Source: Streptomyces aureocirculatus (GTDB lineage: Bacteria; Actinomycetota; Actinomycetes; Streptomycetales; Streptomycetaceae). From it: a stretch of 11,992 nucleotides of DNA. Every line of letters starts with the position of its first letter. The first letter of the stretch is position 1. Positions 1-6,354 of the stretch are shown piece by piece. Under the pieces are notes generated by a model. The model did not search any database. It worked only from the letters and a program-made list of their open reading frames with translations, and was not told where the DNA came from. The translations under genes and the position numbers were made by a program. The stretch is taken from positions 1 through 11,992 of the forward strand of contig NZ_JOAP01000091.1 of assembly GCF_000720475.1 (NCBI RefSeq), written 5' to 3'.

Positions 1-1
1 C

Positions 2-199
2 AACCGCAAGCGCCGCGGCAGCCAAGGCGGGCGGCCCACCGGCTTCGACAAGACGATCTACAAGCGCAGGAACGAAGTGGAGCGGACGATCAATGCCCTC
101 AAAAACTTCCGGGCCGTGGCCACGAGGTTCGACAAGCGCGCCTACGTCTTCCACGGCACCGTTACCGTTGCCGCGATCCGACTGTGGCTCAAGACGTGA
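2..199 (+). CDS. IS5-family transposase, C-terminal fragment (truncated by window edge)
   Basis: This is the last 65 residues of a DDE transposase; the start lies outside the window. The segment YKRRNEVERTINALK fits the IS5-family signature Y-(2)-R-(3)-E-(6)-K exactly, and its Glu is the third catalytic acidic residue of the DDE triad. A hydrophobic tail (TVAAIRLWL) follows, as is usual before the stop in this group. In the family the enzyme cuts and joins insertion-sequence ends. Whether this copy is complete cannot be judged here. I could not recognise a terminal inverted repeat just after the stop. It marks the left border of the window as mobile DNA. Confidence 0.85.
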   Translation, partial: NRKRRGSQGGRPTGFDKTIYKRRNEVERTINALKNFRAVATRFDKRAYVFHGTVTVAAIRLWLKT

Positions 200-214
200 T
201 CGGGCGGCCGGGAT

Positions 215-565
215 TCAGAGCCACCGCTGTGCCGCCTCGACGCTGTCCCCGCCACTGGTGTTGAACGCAATGGCGGCCTGGGGCGCATGGCGGCGGATCA
301 GGTTCACGATCTTTTCGAAGAGCGGAAGCAGCGGCTCGGTCTTGCGGATCCCGCCGCCGACGACCACGACGTCCCACGGCTGCTTGGTCAACGATGCGAC
401 GAGGGTGGACGCGGCCGACGCGTCGACCGCGATCAGCGTCATGGCCACGTCGATACCGTGCTCACCGAACCGGGCCAGCTCCGCATCGAGCGCCGCACGA
501 AGAGCCTCTCCGTCGACGCCAGGTATCGCTTGCGGTTCGTAACCAACAACAAGTGCAGAAGACAT
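215..565 (-). CDS. Small conserved-looking protein of unknown function (116 aa)
   Basis: The product is a 116-residue soluble protein with strong codon bias on the minus strand. The ATG at 565 is the natural start. The N-terminus is a beta-strand (ALVVGYEP); residues 20-36 form a probable amphipathic helix. A very hydrophobic strand runs into a glycine-rich turn (WDVVVVGGGIRK, residues 64-75), and a helix (PLFEKIVNLIRRHAP) leads to AAIAFNTSGGDS. The alternating strand/helix pattern with a glycine loop suggests a small Rossmann-like or flavodoxin-like alpha/beta fold, but I do not recognise the family. There is no signal peptide or membrane segment. It lies just downstream of the transposase remnant on the opposite strand. 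An inverted repeat upstream at 592-638 could be its regulatory site. Real gene likely; function unknown. Confidence 0.75.
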   Translation of the reverse strand: MSSALVVGYEPQAIPGVDGEALRAALDAELARFGEHGIDVAMTLIAVDASAASTLVASLTKQPWDVVVVGGGIRKTEPLLPLFEKIVNLIRRHAPQAAIAFNTSGGDSVEAAQRWL

Positions 566-591
566 GCGGCCAACCTACCGAGCCCTCTGGG

Positions 592-638
592 GATGTTCGG
601 GATCATTCGGCAGTCTCCGCCAAACACCACCGAACATC
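592..638. promoter_or_regulatory. Inverted repeat upstream of the 215-565 gene
   Basis: GATGTTCGG at 592-600 and CCGAACATC at 630-638 form a perfect 9-base inverted repeat with 29 bases between. A second TTCGG lies at 606-610 and another CCGAA at 650-654. The repeat ends 27 bases upstream of the minus-strand ATG at 565, where a promoter or operator would be expected. Regulatory function is inferred from position only. Confidence 0.35.
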
Positions 639-733
639 GCTGGCCACCGCCGAACCGCCCCCGCCCCACGACCGCAGCGGCCTGCTCACGGGGGCAGAGG
701 CCGGAGAGTCCGCTGTCGCCCTGCGTGCGCGGG

Positions 734-1126
734 TCAGTGCACGGCGAGGCTGTCCAGGCTGCGGGTGTATTCCTGGCCGAGGAGGAACGAGGGCCCGAGC
801 GACTCTGGGCGCAGGAGAAGGGAGGTGAACTGGTCGGCCTGCGCGAAGTCCGTCTTGAGCTCGGCAGGAGCGCAGCGAAGATCTGAGGGGAGTTTGGCGC
901 CCAGCACGTCTTCGTCTGCGGCCCGGGTGGCGGCGCGCAGGAACGCCCTTGAAGCGAAGACCGTCAGGCCCAGCATGTCGCTGATGAGGCGCCGACAGGC
1001 TGAGTCCTTCAAGTGCGCGGCGAGCGCGTCGGCGATTCCCGCCCACCGGCCGAGGAACCACTCCTGCAGGTCGCGGTCGGAGGTGCTCGGGGCGTCCCGA
1101 GAAGCTGCAGGGTCGGTGTGGGACAT
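734..1126 (-). CDS. Hypothetical helical protein (130 aa)
   Basis: This 130-residue protein has nearly all codons ending in G or C from the ATG at 1126 to the TGA at 734, so it looks genuinely coding. The open frame continues further upstream, but codon use degrades there and MSHTDP is a plausible N-terminus; the ribosome binding site is weak, so the start is uncertain. After a polar, Ser/Asp-rich leader (residues 1-18) it is predicted to be almost all alpha-helical (DLQEWFLGRWAGIADALAAH, then helices through about residue 75). No cysteine motif, signal peptide or membrane span is evident. I do not recognise the family. It lies head-to-tail with the 215-565 gene, with a gap of about 170 bases. 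Confidence 0.7.
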   Translation of the reverse strand: MSHTDPAASRDAPSTSDRDLQEWFLGRWAGIADALAAHLKDSACRRLISDMLGLTVFASRAFLRAATRAADEDVLGAKLPSDLRCAPAELKTDFAQADQFTSLLLRPESLGPSFLLGQEYTRSLDSLAVH

Positions 1127-1159
1127 GCGCCAGTTGTACCGGAGGGTTGCCCGGCACGG

Positions 1160-1384
1160 GACACGGCGCCGCCGCCAATCTCTGGTGGCAGCGGGGTTGG
1201 GTGGGCCGGAGCGACTGCGAGACCGTCGACGAGCACACCCTGCACTTGCTCTGGGCACAGCAGACGGCCGGCGTCTGGGCCGACCCCTTCGCGCCGCTAC
1301 CGCCCTCACAGGCCCCTGGGACGCGGGCATCGACGGTTGGACCCTCGTACTGCAGCGCCTCCGCAGAACCGCTCCAGCCGCCTG
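1160..1384 (+). pseudogene. Possible decayed C-terminal gene fragment with a frameshift
   Basis: From about 1160 one plus-strand frame shows strong coding bias (it includes DCETVDEHTLHLLWAQQTAG at about 1209-1268) and then loses it near 1290. There a second frame takes over with good codon use (ALTGPWDAGIDGWTLVLQRL) and stops at 1383-1385. Joined by one frameshift, these give the last 70 or so residues of an unidentified protein. No start or domain is recognisable. It could instead be chance open frames in GC-rich DNA. Confidence 0.3.
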
Positions 1385-1516
1385 AACCCACGAAGACGTA
1401 TATGGCGTCAGCGGGGGTGTCTTGGTGTGGCTATCCCCACCGCCAAGGGGCGGCACACCGGATGGGCAATGACATCGGTGCCCGGCGATCGTGTGTCCCA
1501 GAAGACGACTTGAGTC

Positions 1517-1523
1517 AAAGGGG
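1517..1523 (+). promoter_or_regulatory. Ribosome binding site fixing the GTG start of the M20 gene
   Basis: AAAGGGG lies 5 bases before the GTG at 1529. This is a good Shine-Dalgarno spacing and supports GTG as the initiator. Confidence 0.6.
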
Positions 1524-1528
1524 TAACA

Positions 1529-2824
1529 GTGAATCGTCCAATAGCGCACGCGCTCGCGCGCCGCACGTTACTGGCCAGCACAGCAGCGGCTGGCGCGGGA
1601 ATGTTGTGGGGAGGCATGGGGAAGGCCGTCGCAGGTGGGTGGAGAGGTCCGGTGAAGCAGGCGGCGGTGGCCGCCGAGGCGGCGCGTCTGGACCGCGTGC
1701 TGATTCATCTGCGGCGGGACATCCATCGGCACCCAGAGGCCCCGGGGCAGGAACAGCGCACGGCCATGGTGGTGGCCCGGGAGCTGCGGGCGGCGGGGCT
1801 GGCTGTCACCACCGGAGTGGGCGGCCACGGGGTCGTCGGGGTCCTGCAAGGCTCGCGTCCAGGCCGGACCGTTGCCTACCGGGCGGACATGGACGCGGTT
1901 CCGCCCAAAGACATCGTCGGAGGAGGTCCCGCGCCGGCCCATCTCTGCGGACACGACATCCACACCACGGTGAGTGTCGGCGTCGCGCGGGTCCTGGCGC
2001 GGCTGCGGCAGCAATTGAGCGGAACGGTGGTCTTCCTTTTCCAGCCTGCCGAAGAGACGCTGTCCGGCGCCCGCGCACTGATCGACTCAGGTGTGCTGGA
2101 GTACGAGTACGTCGAGGAAATCCATGCGCTGCACTGCGGGCCGTTCCCAGTCGGCCAGTTCGCCGTGACTCCGGGCTATGGGATGCCGGGCCAGGACAAG
2201 GCGGAGGTGACCCTCTCCGGGCCGGACGCACTCGATGTCGCGCGGCGCCTGGCCGTCGACATCGGCGCGCTCGCAACCGTGGATCTACCACAGACACCAG
2301 CCGATCTGGAGCGGATCGTCGCTGACGCCCAGACACCCAACGGGCCGCTGGCCCGGTTCGTAGCCGTCCGGGCGGCAGCGCAGGAAGCCAAGGTGAGTGT
2401 GTCCTATCGCTGCTGGCCGCAGGAGCGATACGCGCAGGTGCGCGAAAGCATTCGCCGAGTGGCCATGCCATATGCAGGGGCCACGGTGAGCTTCCCCGCT
2501 GAGCCGTTCCCAGCCATGGTTTGTTCAGAACGCGACGCCCGCCTGCTCACCCACCACCTGCGCCGCACCGTCGGCCAGGACACGGTCACCGAACTCTGCG
2601 CCGCCTTCCCGCCCTTCAGCGGCGAGGACTTCGCCCTCTTCTTGAACCGGATCCCCGGTACGTACACCTTTCTCGGTGTCCGTGCACCTGGCACATCCAT
2701 CGCAACGAGCTATCCGCACTACCCCGACTTCTCTCCTGATGAGCGCGCCATCGGTGTAGGCGTGCGGGCGATGGCGGGCTGGATCGCGGAGCGCACCCAC
2801 AGCGCCCAGGGCCTGTCCGGCTAG
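1529..2824 (+). CDS. M20D-family amidohydrolase/carboxypeptidase, probably exported by Tat
   Basis: The product is 431 residues, usual for the M20D group (hippurate hydrolases, IAA-amino-acid amidohydrolases), which hydrolyse N-acyl or peptide amide bonds using two metal ions. Family motifs appear in order: a DIHRHPE helix (64-70), YRADMDAVP (117-125), LCGHDIHTT (139-147), FQPAEE (171-176), EIHALHC (197-203), SGEDFALFL (364-372) and SYPHYPDFS (394-402). By family alignment the metal ligands are C140, H142, E176, a His of HALH and H397, all present. Residues 222-325 form the dimerisation or lid domain and look shorter than average. The N-terminus (ALARRTLLASTAAAGAGM) has adjacent arginines and an Ala-rich hydrophobic stretch, suggesting Tat export. 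The gene stands alone. Substrate cannot be inferred from sequence. Confidence 0.88.
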   Translation: MNRPIAHALARRTLLASTAAAGAGMLWGGMGKAVAGGWRGPVKQAAVAAEAARLDRVLIHLRRDIHRHPEAPGQEQRTAMVVARELRAAGLAVTTGVGGHGVVGVLQGSRPGRTVAYRADMDAVPPKDIVGGGPAPAHLCGHDIHTTVSVGVARVLARLRQQLSGTVVFLFQPAEETLSGARALIDSGVLEYEYVEEIHALHCGPFPVGQFAVTPGYGMPGQDKAEVTLSGPDALDVARRLAVDIGALATVDLPQTPADLERIVADAQTPNGPLARFVAVRAAAQEAKVSVSYRCWPQERYAQVRESIRRVAMPYAGATVSFPAEPFPAMVCSERDARLLTHHLRRTVGQDTVTELCAAFPPFSGEDFALFLNRIPGTYTFLGVRAPGTSIATSYPHYPDFSPDERAIGVGVRAMAGWIAERTHSAQGLSG

Positions 2825-2839
2825 CCCTAAGCTTGACGT

Positions 2840-2990
2840 TTATGCAGCGAGGGTGTTTGCGCTGACCTTCGCAGTCTGCGGTTTGCCCTGCTTCCCGACA
2901 GGCTGCATGGGTGCGCGGTGCCTGTTCTTTGAGCCAGTTGGTCGGCCGGGGCCAGCGGCCGTGGCTTTCGGTGCGCCGGCCAGCCGGGTG
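2840..2990 (-). pseudogene. C-terminal tail of a transposase (remnant)
   Basis: The minus frame ending at the TAA at 2840-2842 encodes GPGRPTGSKNRHRAPMQPVG followed by a basic tail. This Pro/Gly/Arg-rich ending resembles C-terminal tails I recall from putative Streptomyces transposases. Only about the last 50 residues are recognisable. The frame stays open to 3082, but the upstream residues do not resemble transposase. No catalytic domain remains. The call rests on recall of family tails and is not strong. Confidence 0.4.
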
Positions 2991-3063
2991 AAGAGTTGTC
3001 CCGTGCAGGCGGGGAAATCCGCGGCGGACCCGCGCGGGTGTGACACGCCCGGGGCGACCCCGG

Positions 3064-3315
3064 TCACCGAATCAGTGGCCACGACGGCGCCGCCGTCCTC
3101 GAACGGCTGTTGCGGGCGAGGGCGAACGCCTCAGCGACCATGCGGCGGACCGACTCACTGCGCGGGGCCTGCCAGGCGTCCTCCCACTCCAGGTGGTGGG
3201 CCTTCTCCTCGCGGCAGGAGTGGTACGCCCGGACAGCGCGCTTCCGGCCCTCCTCGGTGGGCCACAGGGCCACCGCACCGGCCAGCCGCTCGGCGAGGAT
3301 ACCCCGACGGGCGGT
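3064..3315 (-). pseudogene. Coding-like minus-strand fragment, unidentified
   Basis: The end of a longer open frame has strong Streptomyces codon bias between about 3315 and the TGA at 3064-3066. It encodes a helical, charged stretch (LAERLAGAVALWPTEEGRKR, then YHSCREEKAHHLEWEDAW and RRMVAEAFALARN). The frame continues upstream into the broken CBS remnant through a poorly coding junction (about 3320-3480), so the two pieces may not be one protein. No family is recognised. It is either a small real gene whose start I cannot place or the relic of one. Confidence 0.35.
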
Positions 3316-3489
3316 GCACGGTGCCGGGGCGGCGCCGCAGTCCAGGGCCGGTAACCGTTGAGTGGCCGCATACGTTCGTGCTCCCTGGTGTTGGTGAGGA
3401 TCGAGCGGGCTCGCCTTCGACTTCCTCAGGGACACGGGCGAGCGCCCGAGGGCGTGAGCCGTCTCTGTCGTTGGAATCAGGGGGCGCTG

Positions 3490-3690
3490 ATCCGGGCCGA
3501 GAGCGGAGTCGGGCTCACGTTCGACGGCCAGATCGCCCAGGGCGACGAGCCCGACCGGTTTCCCGTTGGCGGGCACCGGTACCGGCACCGGCAGCGGCCG
3601 CGGTGCCTGGGCCCGCGAGGCGCAGTGCCTCGTCGACCGCGTCCTCGGGGGGGGGACGGTGACTGGTTCACCGCTGCAGGCTTGCGTGTG
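3490..3690 (-). pseudogene. Broken CBS-domain protein fragment
   Basis: The minus strand encodes GKPVGLVALGDLAVEREPDS (about 3507-3566), the typical end of an actinobacterial CBS domain (VGxVSLGDLAVERDP). Just upstream is GEPVTV (about 3656-3673), the typical start of a second CBS repeat. The two are joined in frame only by a nonsense stretch. The expected linker (EDAVDEALRLA) is present in another frame, displaced at a run of nine G at 3647-3655, and at least one more indel is needed to return to frame. CBS domains bind adenosyl nucleotides in the family. This copy is non-functional or carries sequencing errors in the homopolymer. Confidence 0.55.
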
Positions 3691-3747
3691 GCACGCGTGG
3701 ACCAGCAGATCCGGTGGTTCGCATGGTGCGGGTACCACGTGTGCGGG

Positions 3748-3960
3748 CTACTCACCCGGGCAAGCCGGAATTCGTTCGTCCGTGTCCCCGCCATCGGAGT
3801 ACCGGTCACCTGCGGCGCGCCGGTGCCGTACCCGTTCCGTGACGTGATCGGCACCGGCCCGCGGGACGCACCGCAGCAGCGTGCCCTTCAGCTTCCGGTC
3901 GTACGGGTCCCGGCCGTACAGGCGGTCGTACAGGCGTGTACCCGCCGTACTTGACCGTAG
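3748..3960 (-). pseudogene. Coding-like minus-strand fragment with tandem YDR/YGR motif
   Basis: A minus frame ending at the TAG at 3748-3750 has almost exclusively G/C third positions between about 3940 and 3840 (RLYDRLYGRDPYDRKLKGTL) and then weakens. Upstream, towards 4026, the reading loses coding character. It may be the remnant of a gene whose N-terminus was removed when the 4051-4959 gene or its promoter DNA was placed there. I do not recognise the family. Confidence 0.3.
3896..3934. repeat. Three imperfect 12-base repeats
   Basis: CGGTCGTACGGG (3896-3907), CGGCCGTACAGG (3911-3922) and CGGTCGTACAGG (3923-3934) are near-identical, the last two directly abutting. On the minus strand they underlie the YDR/YGR amino-acid repeat. 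Confidence 0.5.
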
Positions 3961-4037
3961 GCGGTCTTGTCCCGGCCGCACCCCCACCCCAACAATGCGC
4001 ATGACAACACCGAAAGACCTTCGCACACACAGTCATC

Positions 4038-4044
4038 AGAGGGG
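4038..4044 (+). promoter_or_regulatory. Ribosome binding site deciding the protease start
   Basis: AGAGGGG sits 6 bases before the ATG at 4051. The open frame extends upstream to 3967, but only the ATG at 4051 is followed by a signal peptide, so this site fixes the start. Confidence 0.65.
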
Positions 4045-4050
4045 TCCCCC

Positions 4051-4959
4051 ATGAACAAACCTCTCGTCGCCGCCGGCCTCACCGCGCTGCTCCTCGGCGC
4101 GACGGCGCTGCCAGCGACCGCCGTCAGCGACGAAGCGCCGGGAGCAGGTCAGCGGACGGCGATTCCGGCCGAGGCGAAGGTCAAGGCCAAAGCCGTGACC
4201 TTCGCCGGTACCGTGGCACTCAGCAACTGTTCCGGTTCCGTCGTCCGGGCGCCCTCGTCGCAACCCACCGATCCCGCGCTCGTGCTGTCCAACGGCCACT
4301 GCCTGGAGACCGGCTTCCCGGGCCCCGGGCAAGTCATCGTCGACCGCCCCTCGACCCGCAGCTTCACGCTCCTGAACGCGAGCGGCGGCAACGCGGGCAC
4401 CGTACGCGCCAGCAAGATCGCGTACGGCACGATGACCGACACCGACGCCTCCCTGTACCGGCTCACCAGCACCTACAAGGACATAGAGACCCGCTACGGC
4501 ATCAAGGCGCTGGATCTCGACGCCGCACACCCGCAGGCGGGCCGGGCCATCACGGTCGCGTCCGGCTACTGGAAGCGGATGTACAAGTGCAGCGTCGACG
4601 GCTTCGCGTACCAACTCAAAGAGGGCCGCTGGACCTGGAAGGATTCCCTCCGCTACACCTCGCCCTGCCAGGTCATCGGCGGCACCTCCGGCTCACCCGT
4701 CATCGACGACGCGACCGGCAAGGTCGTCGCCGTCAACAACACCATCAATGAGAGCGGCCAGCGCTGCACCGACAACAACCCCTGTGAGATCGACCAGAAC
4801 GGCAACGTCACCGTCCGCCGCAGCATCGGATACGCCCAGCAGACCTACACCCTCGTCCCGTGCATCGGCGCCGGCAACAACATCGACCTGAACCGGCCGG
4901 GATGCACCCTACCGAAGCCGGTGGCCGCCGAGAAGCACCGCTCTCCCGCGGCGCGATAG
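4051..4959 (+). CDS. Secreted trypsin-like serine protease (S1 fold, 302 aa)
   Basis: This is an exported serine endopeptidase of the chymotrypsin/trypsin fold. Residues 1-24 form a Sec signal peptide (MNKPLVAAGLTALLLGATAL, cleavage probably after ATA or AVS). A short pro-like region leads into the catalytic domain. The triad is visible: His83 in SNGHCLE, Asp132 (or 130) in MTDTDASLYRL and Ser214 in GGTSGSPV. Eight cysteines at 60, 84, 180, 206, 239, 245, 271 and 285 suggest four disulphides, with C60-C84 bracketing the His loop as in S1 enzymes, consistent with extracellular action. There is no classical IVGG activation site, so maturation may differ from trypsin. The gene stands alone with a clear RBS and a downstream hairpin. 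Its substrate is unknown. Confidence 0.88.
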   Translation: MNKPLVAAGLTALLLGATALPATAVSDEAPGAGQRTAIPAEAKVKAKAVTFAGTVALSNCSGSVVRAPSSQPTDPALVLSNGHCLETGFPGPGQVIVDRPSTRSFTLLNASGGNAGTVRASKIAYGTMTDTDASLYRLTSTYKDIETRYGIKALDLDAAHPQAGRAITVASGYWKRMYKCSVDGFAYQLKEGRWTWKDSLRYTSPCQVIGGTSGSPVIDDATGKVVAVNNTINESGQRCTDNNPCEIDQNGNVTVRRSIGYAQQTYTLVPCIGAGNNIDLNRPGCTLPKPVAAEKHRSPAAR

Positions 4960-4974
4960 GCAACCGTCCGGCAC

Positions 4975-5011
4975 GCCCGGTGCCGCAGCACCAGCCTTCC
5001 CGGCACCGGGC
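4975..5011 (+). terminator. Hairpin terminator after the protease gene
   Basis: GCCCGGTGCCG (4975-4985) and CGGCACCGGGC (5001-5011) are perfect 11-base complements around a 15-base loop, starting 15 bases past the protease stop. No T-tract follows, which is common for terminators in high-GC actinobacteria. Confidence 0.65.
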
Positions 5012-5477
5012 ACTGGTCCCGCTACCGCAGGTACGAGGTGTCCTGCACCCGGTGGAAGCCGCGTGCCGCTCGGCCGCAAGGACGGACAGCGACGGAATGA
5101 TCACACGGCCGGTACCACGCGATGCCTCGATGTATAGAACCGGTGAAAAACGAGTCCGCCCGGTACTGGCAAGTGCGGCTATGAGAACTTGCGGAATACC
5201 CAAGGGGCGGAGGGCTACGTCGACAGGGCCGGGCAAGACGGAGCCCCCGTACGGATCAGTGAGTATTTTCAGCGTGGCCACCGATCGGGTGTCGGTGGTG
5301 CAGGGTGAGGGCAAGGCCCGCAACGGACAAGCCCCGGCGCCATTGAGCTGTTCGGCAGAGCGCTGAGGCTGTTCAGCCACTACGGCAGCGTGCTGGGCCA
5401 GCATCTATCCGGCCGACCACGGCGGCGGATCCTCGCGGGTCGCCGGTCTCCCCAGCGGCTTCTACTGCGGGCCTTCA
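5012..5477. other. Gene-poor interval with a lower-GC, structured patch
   Basis: No frame here shows Streptomyces codon bias. Roughly 5105-5280 is visibly richer in A and T than its surroundings. It contains a possible hairpin (GGGCT 5212-5216 with AGCCC 5242-5246, and CGTC 5218-5221 with GACG 5237-5240). No tRNA or recognisable repeat was found. Confidence 0.4.
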
Positions 5478-5598
5478 GCGGGCGGCCAGTTCCGTAAAAG
5501 CCAGCAGGTCCGGTTCAGGTGCCGGGCGAAGGGTGTCGCCTACCAGCGGGTGCAGCAGCGTGACCGGCAACGAGTCCAGCCCGGCCCGGAGTTCCGGG
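5478..5598 (-). pseudogene. Coding-like tail downstream of the TetR gene
   Basis: A minus frame, different from that of the TetR gene, shows good codon bias from about 5595 to its TGA near 5475. It encodes ELRAGLDSLPVTLLHPLVGD and ends LLAFTELAAR. Upstream the frame overlaps the end of the TetR gene, where it is a shadow. It looks like the last 40 residues of a gene whose front is missing. No family is recognised. Confidence 0.25.
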
Positions 5599-6210
5599 TC
5601 AACTCGACACTCCCTCCCGTCGGCGGTTGTGGCCCGCAGTGGCGGGGAGAGCGTTGTCGATGAGGACGGCGGCGATCGCGGCGGCGGTGGGGAAGGCATC
5701 GGCGTCGAGGACCCGGGTGCGGGCAGCGGCGCCATCGATGAGCAGGGCGAGCTGCTCGCCGAGCTGTTCAGGGTCGGCGGCGCCGGCTTCGCGGGCGGTG
5801 TCGGCGAGCCGCGCGGCGACGGCCTTCTTGTAGTCGCGTGCGTACTGGGACGCGGGGTGCTGGGGGTCGTGGAGCTCCACGGCGGCAGCGATGTACGGGC
5901 ACAGGGGTGTGTCTGGGGAGATGTCGAAGGCGGCGAGGAGCCGTTCGCGGGGTGTGAGGTCGGTGCGGTCGAACACGCCGGACAGCACGGAGGGGTCGAA
6001 CCGGCGCAGGTACTCGGCGACGAGTTCGTCCTTGCCGGTGAAGTGCTGGTAGGCCGTGCGCTTGGACACCTCGGCCGCCGCGCAGAGCTCGTTCATGCCG
6101 GTGCGGTTGATGCCCTGCTCGCGGAACAACTGCTGGGACGCGCTGATGATGCGCTCGCGGGCGCCCCGGCCGCGGCGGCTGCCCGTGGGGCCCTTTTCCA
6201 ACTCCGTCAT
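5599..6210 (-). CDS. TetR/AcrR-family transcriptional regulator
   Basis: The 203-residue product has the standard TetR layout and length. The N-terminal helix-turn-helix covers about residues 15-62: RERIISASQQLFREQG, then GMNELCAAAEVSKRTAYQHF (38-57, the last part being the recognition helix) and TGKDEL. Residues 68-185 form the helical ligand-binding and dimer domain, with SPDTPLCPYIAAAVELHDPQ in the middle. Such proteins are usually dimeric repressors released by a small ligand. It is divergent from the SDR-led redox operon across a 144-base gap containing two palindromic sites, so it most likely represses that operon and itself. The ATG at 6210 is preceded by a weak GGTGGA (6214-6219). The inducer is unknown. 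Confidence 0.93.
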   Translation of the reverse strand: MTELEKGPTGSRRGRGARERIISASQQLFREQGINRTGMNELCAAAEVSKRTAYQHFTGKDELVAEYLRRFDPSVLSGVFDRTDLTPRERLLAAFDISPDTPLCPYIAAAVELHDPQHPASQYARDYKKAVAARLADTAREAGAADPEQLGEQLALLIDGAAARTRVLDADAFPTAAAIAAVLIDNALPATAGHNRRREGVSS

Positions 6211-6227
6211 GGGTCCACCGTACCGCA

Positions 6228-6253
6228 GCTAGGTAACGACCGGTGTACATAGC
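6228..6253. promoter_or_regulatory. Palindromic site near the tetR start (candidate operator 1)
   Basis: GCTAGGTA (6228-6235) and TACATAGC (6246-6253) are complementary at 7 of 8 positions. Its right half, GGTGTACATAGC, closely resembles the right half of the second palindrome at 6280-6307. It sits 18 bases upstream of the TetR ATG and probably mediates autoregulation. Confidence 0.45.
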
Positions 6254-6282
6254 TTGCGCCCCGGCCACCCGCCACGTACGTT
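6254..6282 (+). promoter_or_regulatory. Candidate promoter of the SDR operon
   Basis: TTGCGC (6254-6259) as -35 and TACGTT (6277-6282) as -10 are separated by 17 bases. The -10 fits TAnnnT, and the expected start site near 6289 falls inside the palindrome at 6280-6307, consistent with repressor control. The -35 match is only partial. Confidence 0.4.
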
Positions 6283-6307
6283 AAGCACACCAGGCGGTGT
6301 ACTTAAC
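6280..6307. promoter_or_regulatory. Near-perfect palindrome, probable TetR operator
   Basis: GTTAAGCACACC (6280-6291) and GGTGTACTTAAC (6296-6307) match as inverted repeats at 11 of 12 positions around a 4-base spacer. The site lies 48 bases upstream of the SDR start and overlaps the likely -10 and start point, an ideal place for a repressor to block transcription. This is the strongest operator candidate in the window. Confidence 0.65.
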
Positions 6308-6354
6308 TCCGTCGTCCCAGGCACACACGGCACCACCGACCCAAGGGAATGACT

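Noticed and set aside
564..1549. Long open frames on both strands overlapping the 734-1126 gene
   Set aside because: They are shadows of GC-rich coding DNA. Only the minus frame from 1126 to 734 has the expected third-position bias.
3358..3954. A 198-residue plus-strand open frame starting at TTG
   Set aside because: G/C third positions are high in part, but the same stretch on the minus strand gives recognisable CBS motifs. The plus product has no recognisable domain and no clear ribosome binding site.
4808..5404. A minus-strand open frame of 198 residues behind the protease gene
   Set aside because: It overlaps the protease end, uses many A/T-ending codons in its middle and shows no motifs.
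6349..6354. First ATG as the SDR start
   Set aside because: The AAGGG would be only one base away. The second ATG at 6355 has proper spacing and gives the usual SDR N-terminus.
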